Shown one piece after another: positions 63,501-64,000 of a stretch of DNA of 64,000 bases. Numbering within the stretch: position 1 is the first letter of the stretch; each line of letters starts with the position of its first letter. The notes beneath the pieces were generated by a model that did no database searches, was not told the origin of the DNA, and worked only from the letters and a program-made list of their open reading frames with translations. Origin of the DNA: Meira nashicola (Eukaryota > Basidiomycota > Exobasidiomycetes > Exobasidiales > Brachybasidiaceae). The position numbers and the translations under genes are program-made. Location: positions 1,864,519-1,928,518 of the forward strand of contig BCJU01000003.1 in the NCBI GenBank assembly GCA_001600355.1, written 5' to 3'.

Positions 63501-64000
63501 GGATTCCAAAAAGGTACAGGGTTAGTCTTGCAAGCTGATATTCATTTAGCAACTTCTACCGTTCGTGAAGCATTCCAATTCTCTGCTCGATTACGTCAAC
63601 CTGCTGAAGTTTCAGATGAAGAAAAGATGAAAACGGTTGAACATGTTTTGGATGTTTTAGAATTAAGACCTTTACAAGATGCTTTGATCGGTGTTCCAGG
63701 TGCAGGATTAGGTGTAGAACGTAGAAAACGTGTTACGATTGGTGTCGAATTGGTTGCCAAACCTGATCTTTTGCTTTTCCTTGATGAACCTACTTCTGGT
63801 TTAGATTCTGCAGGTGCATCTTCAATCGTACGTTTATTACGTAAACTTGCACAAGAAGGTCAAGCAATTTTATGTACGATTCATCAACCTTCTTCACTCT
63901 TATTTGAAGCGTTTGATAATGCTCTTTTACTCAAACCTGGAGGTGAAACTGCATATTTCGGTCAAATTGGTAAAGAACGTGGTCATGGATCAGAACTAAT
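60579..64000 (+). CDS. PDR-type (ABCG) full ABC transporter, 3' end cut by window
   Basis: PDR transporters pump drugs, lipids or metabolites across the plasma membrane. The frame stays open from ATG 60579 to the window end (1140 codons) because the gene continues outside. The layout is NBD1-TMD1-NBD2. NBD1 has the typical PDR departures: Walker A GRPGSGCST (232-240), where Cys238 replaces the lysine, signature VSGGERKR (349 on), and Walker B AWDNST with Asn374 for the usual Glu. TMD1 follows (about 550-830) with large extracellular loops. NBD2 has a normal Walker A GASGAGKTT (939-947, Lys945), a degenerate signature (GVERRKRVTI) and Walker B FLDEPTSGLD (Asp1069, Glu1070). This asymmetric, one-active-site plan is the standard PDR one. 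Gly and Arg codons are nearly all GGT/CGT, suggesting strong expression. Substrate unknown. Confidence 0.95.
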   Translation, partial: MTSKLANDAQVEEVLNEENNAPTVQGSHPLEPTTSTGTWGEEQRGEPVNVNQARADFELARQTSKQSQRHGRSESVERTGGILAGGRKLANTLSRSTQQASIAEQQSSSEEEGQIDGEKTMNASDDEFDLATFIKARYYQLEQENIDPSKPVGVSWKDLKVTAPGAGGGGILVKTLPKAIYNTVAKDPFGVISFFIPPFGKFINRKAFNTSTPLIQGQDGILRAGEMLLVLGRPGSGCSTALRALTASNHTNVSQSGTISYGGLSPEEIQKNLRGEVLFCDEDDIHFPTLTVAQTLQFALKNKAPTRSKRPSGETRQQFIETVSTVILKMFGMSHVRDTIVGDAFVRGVSGGERKRVTISEALIGSASVIAWDNSTRGLDASTALDYVRSLRIMTDLSQRTTMATLYQVSESIFDYFDRIAVIDEGRCIYYGPRDQARKFFYDMGYEAPSRETTADFVTGVTDPDQAVIRKDFQGPVPKTAEEREKYWKNSQLYANLLNEITNYNQLVQQSEKEEAQKLQRVSAGNKNSGVNKKSPYTVSFWEQIKACIWRQLLIRWGSRHDMQIKLFTIISVSLIISALFYGQGYDSTGVFTRGGVILFMCLFNGWLQLSEGFEAVAGRPMLMRHRQFAFHRPSAVIVARAIVDIPFLMVQCFLSLIIIWGIADLRRTAGAFFIYYVYVFFAAYNLTALYRMIAAFSPGFNEAIRFSVLALNVIIIFVGYIIRRPQMNWLIWLSYSNGISYAFEGMLVNEIAYDIPCLPQSIVPFNEIRDVAYQTCALTGSKPGSVVVTAADYLGTTFGYKRHHVSYDWAVLLAFSILYLIPTVLASELINWGGSGGGVTVYANTPDARRRIKGEQVAASPKNNDLESGGQGDSTRAPSREDSEAKGVNATKELSKEAMESRAIFTWKDINLALPNGRKLLQHVDGWVKPGELTALMGASGAGKTTLMSALSDRGVAGIVTGERMIDGKPLDQGFQKGTGLVLQADIHLATSTVREAFQFSARLRQPAEVSDEEKMKTVEHVLDVLELRPLQDALIGVPGAGLGVERRKRVTIGVELVAKPDLLLFLDEPTSGLDSAGASSIVRLLRKLAQEGQAILCTIHQPSSLLFEAFDNALLLKPGGETAYFGQIGKERGHGSEL

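Overview
The window is nuclear DNA from a fungus, most likely a basidiomycete. The main pointers are a Ubc2-type adaptor (SAM, RA and two C-terminal SH3 domains, an architecture known from Ustilago and relatives), mostly uninterrupted ORFs with occasional short introns (about 50-100 nt, GTAAGT/GTGAGT donors, CTAAC/CTGAC branch sites), many Kozak-like starts and moderately AT-rich DNA. An intron-poor lineage such as Ustilaginomycotina would fit, but I cannot name a genus from this sequence. I count 24 protein genes (22 complete, one cut at each window edge) and no convincing tRNA, rRNA, CRISPR or intact transposon.

Layout. 1-13 kb: MPS1 kinase (5' cut), ARP2, the UBC2 adaptor, and a 1919-residue Sec7/PH-type protein whose Sec7 catalytic glutamate appears to be missing. 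13-24 kb: a large repeat-bearing intergenic region, a DOA4/USP8-type deubiquitinase with a rhodanese domain, an AT-rich repeat relic zone, a Dabb protein, three-exon COX9, PRP4 and RTF2. 24-37 kb: DNM1, a five-finger CCCH protein, RVS161, PMT4 and a DUF3405 membrane protein. 38-48 kb: four-exon PCNA, an F-box protein, four-exon PP2A-B55 (CDC55) and STT3. 48-64 kb: a two-exon 966-residue protein of unknown function, an SSX2IP/Msd1-like coiled-coil protein, UBA2, two-exon CBP3, U2AF2 (large subunit) and the first 3.4 kb of a PDR-type ABC transporter.

The genes are housekeeping functions and do not form a cluster or operon. Loose themes recur: cell cycle and replication (MPS1, PCNA, RTF2, CDC55, Msd1-like), splicing (PRP4, U2AF2), endocytosis, actin and membranes (ARP2, RVS161, DNM1, Sec7 protein), glycosylation (PMT4, STT3, DUF3405), ubiquitin and SUMO (DOA4-like, UBA2, F-box) and mitochondria (COX9, CBP3, DNM1). 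Several gene pairs are divergent with shared promoters (COX9/PRP4, RTF2/DNM1, CBP3/U2AF2) or tightly convergent (Msd1-like/UBA2, 83 bp).

The observations most worth a second look are four perfect ACGCGT boxes within 96 bp of the PCNA promoter, a charged insert in PCNA, the probable loss of the Sec7 catalytic residue, a 27-nt perfect inverted copy shared by two distant intergenic regions, a 15-bp perfect hairpin upstream of PMT4, and a 25-bp tandem repeat that begins on the UBC2 stop codon.
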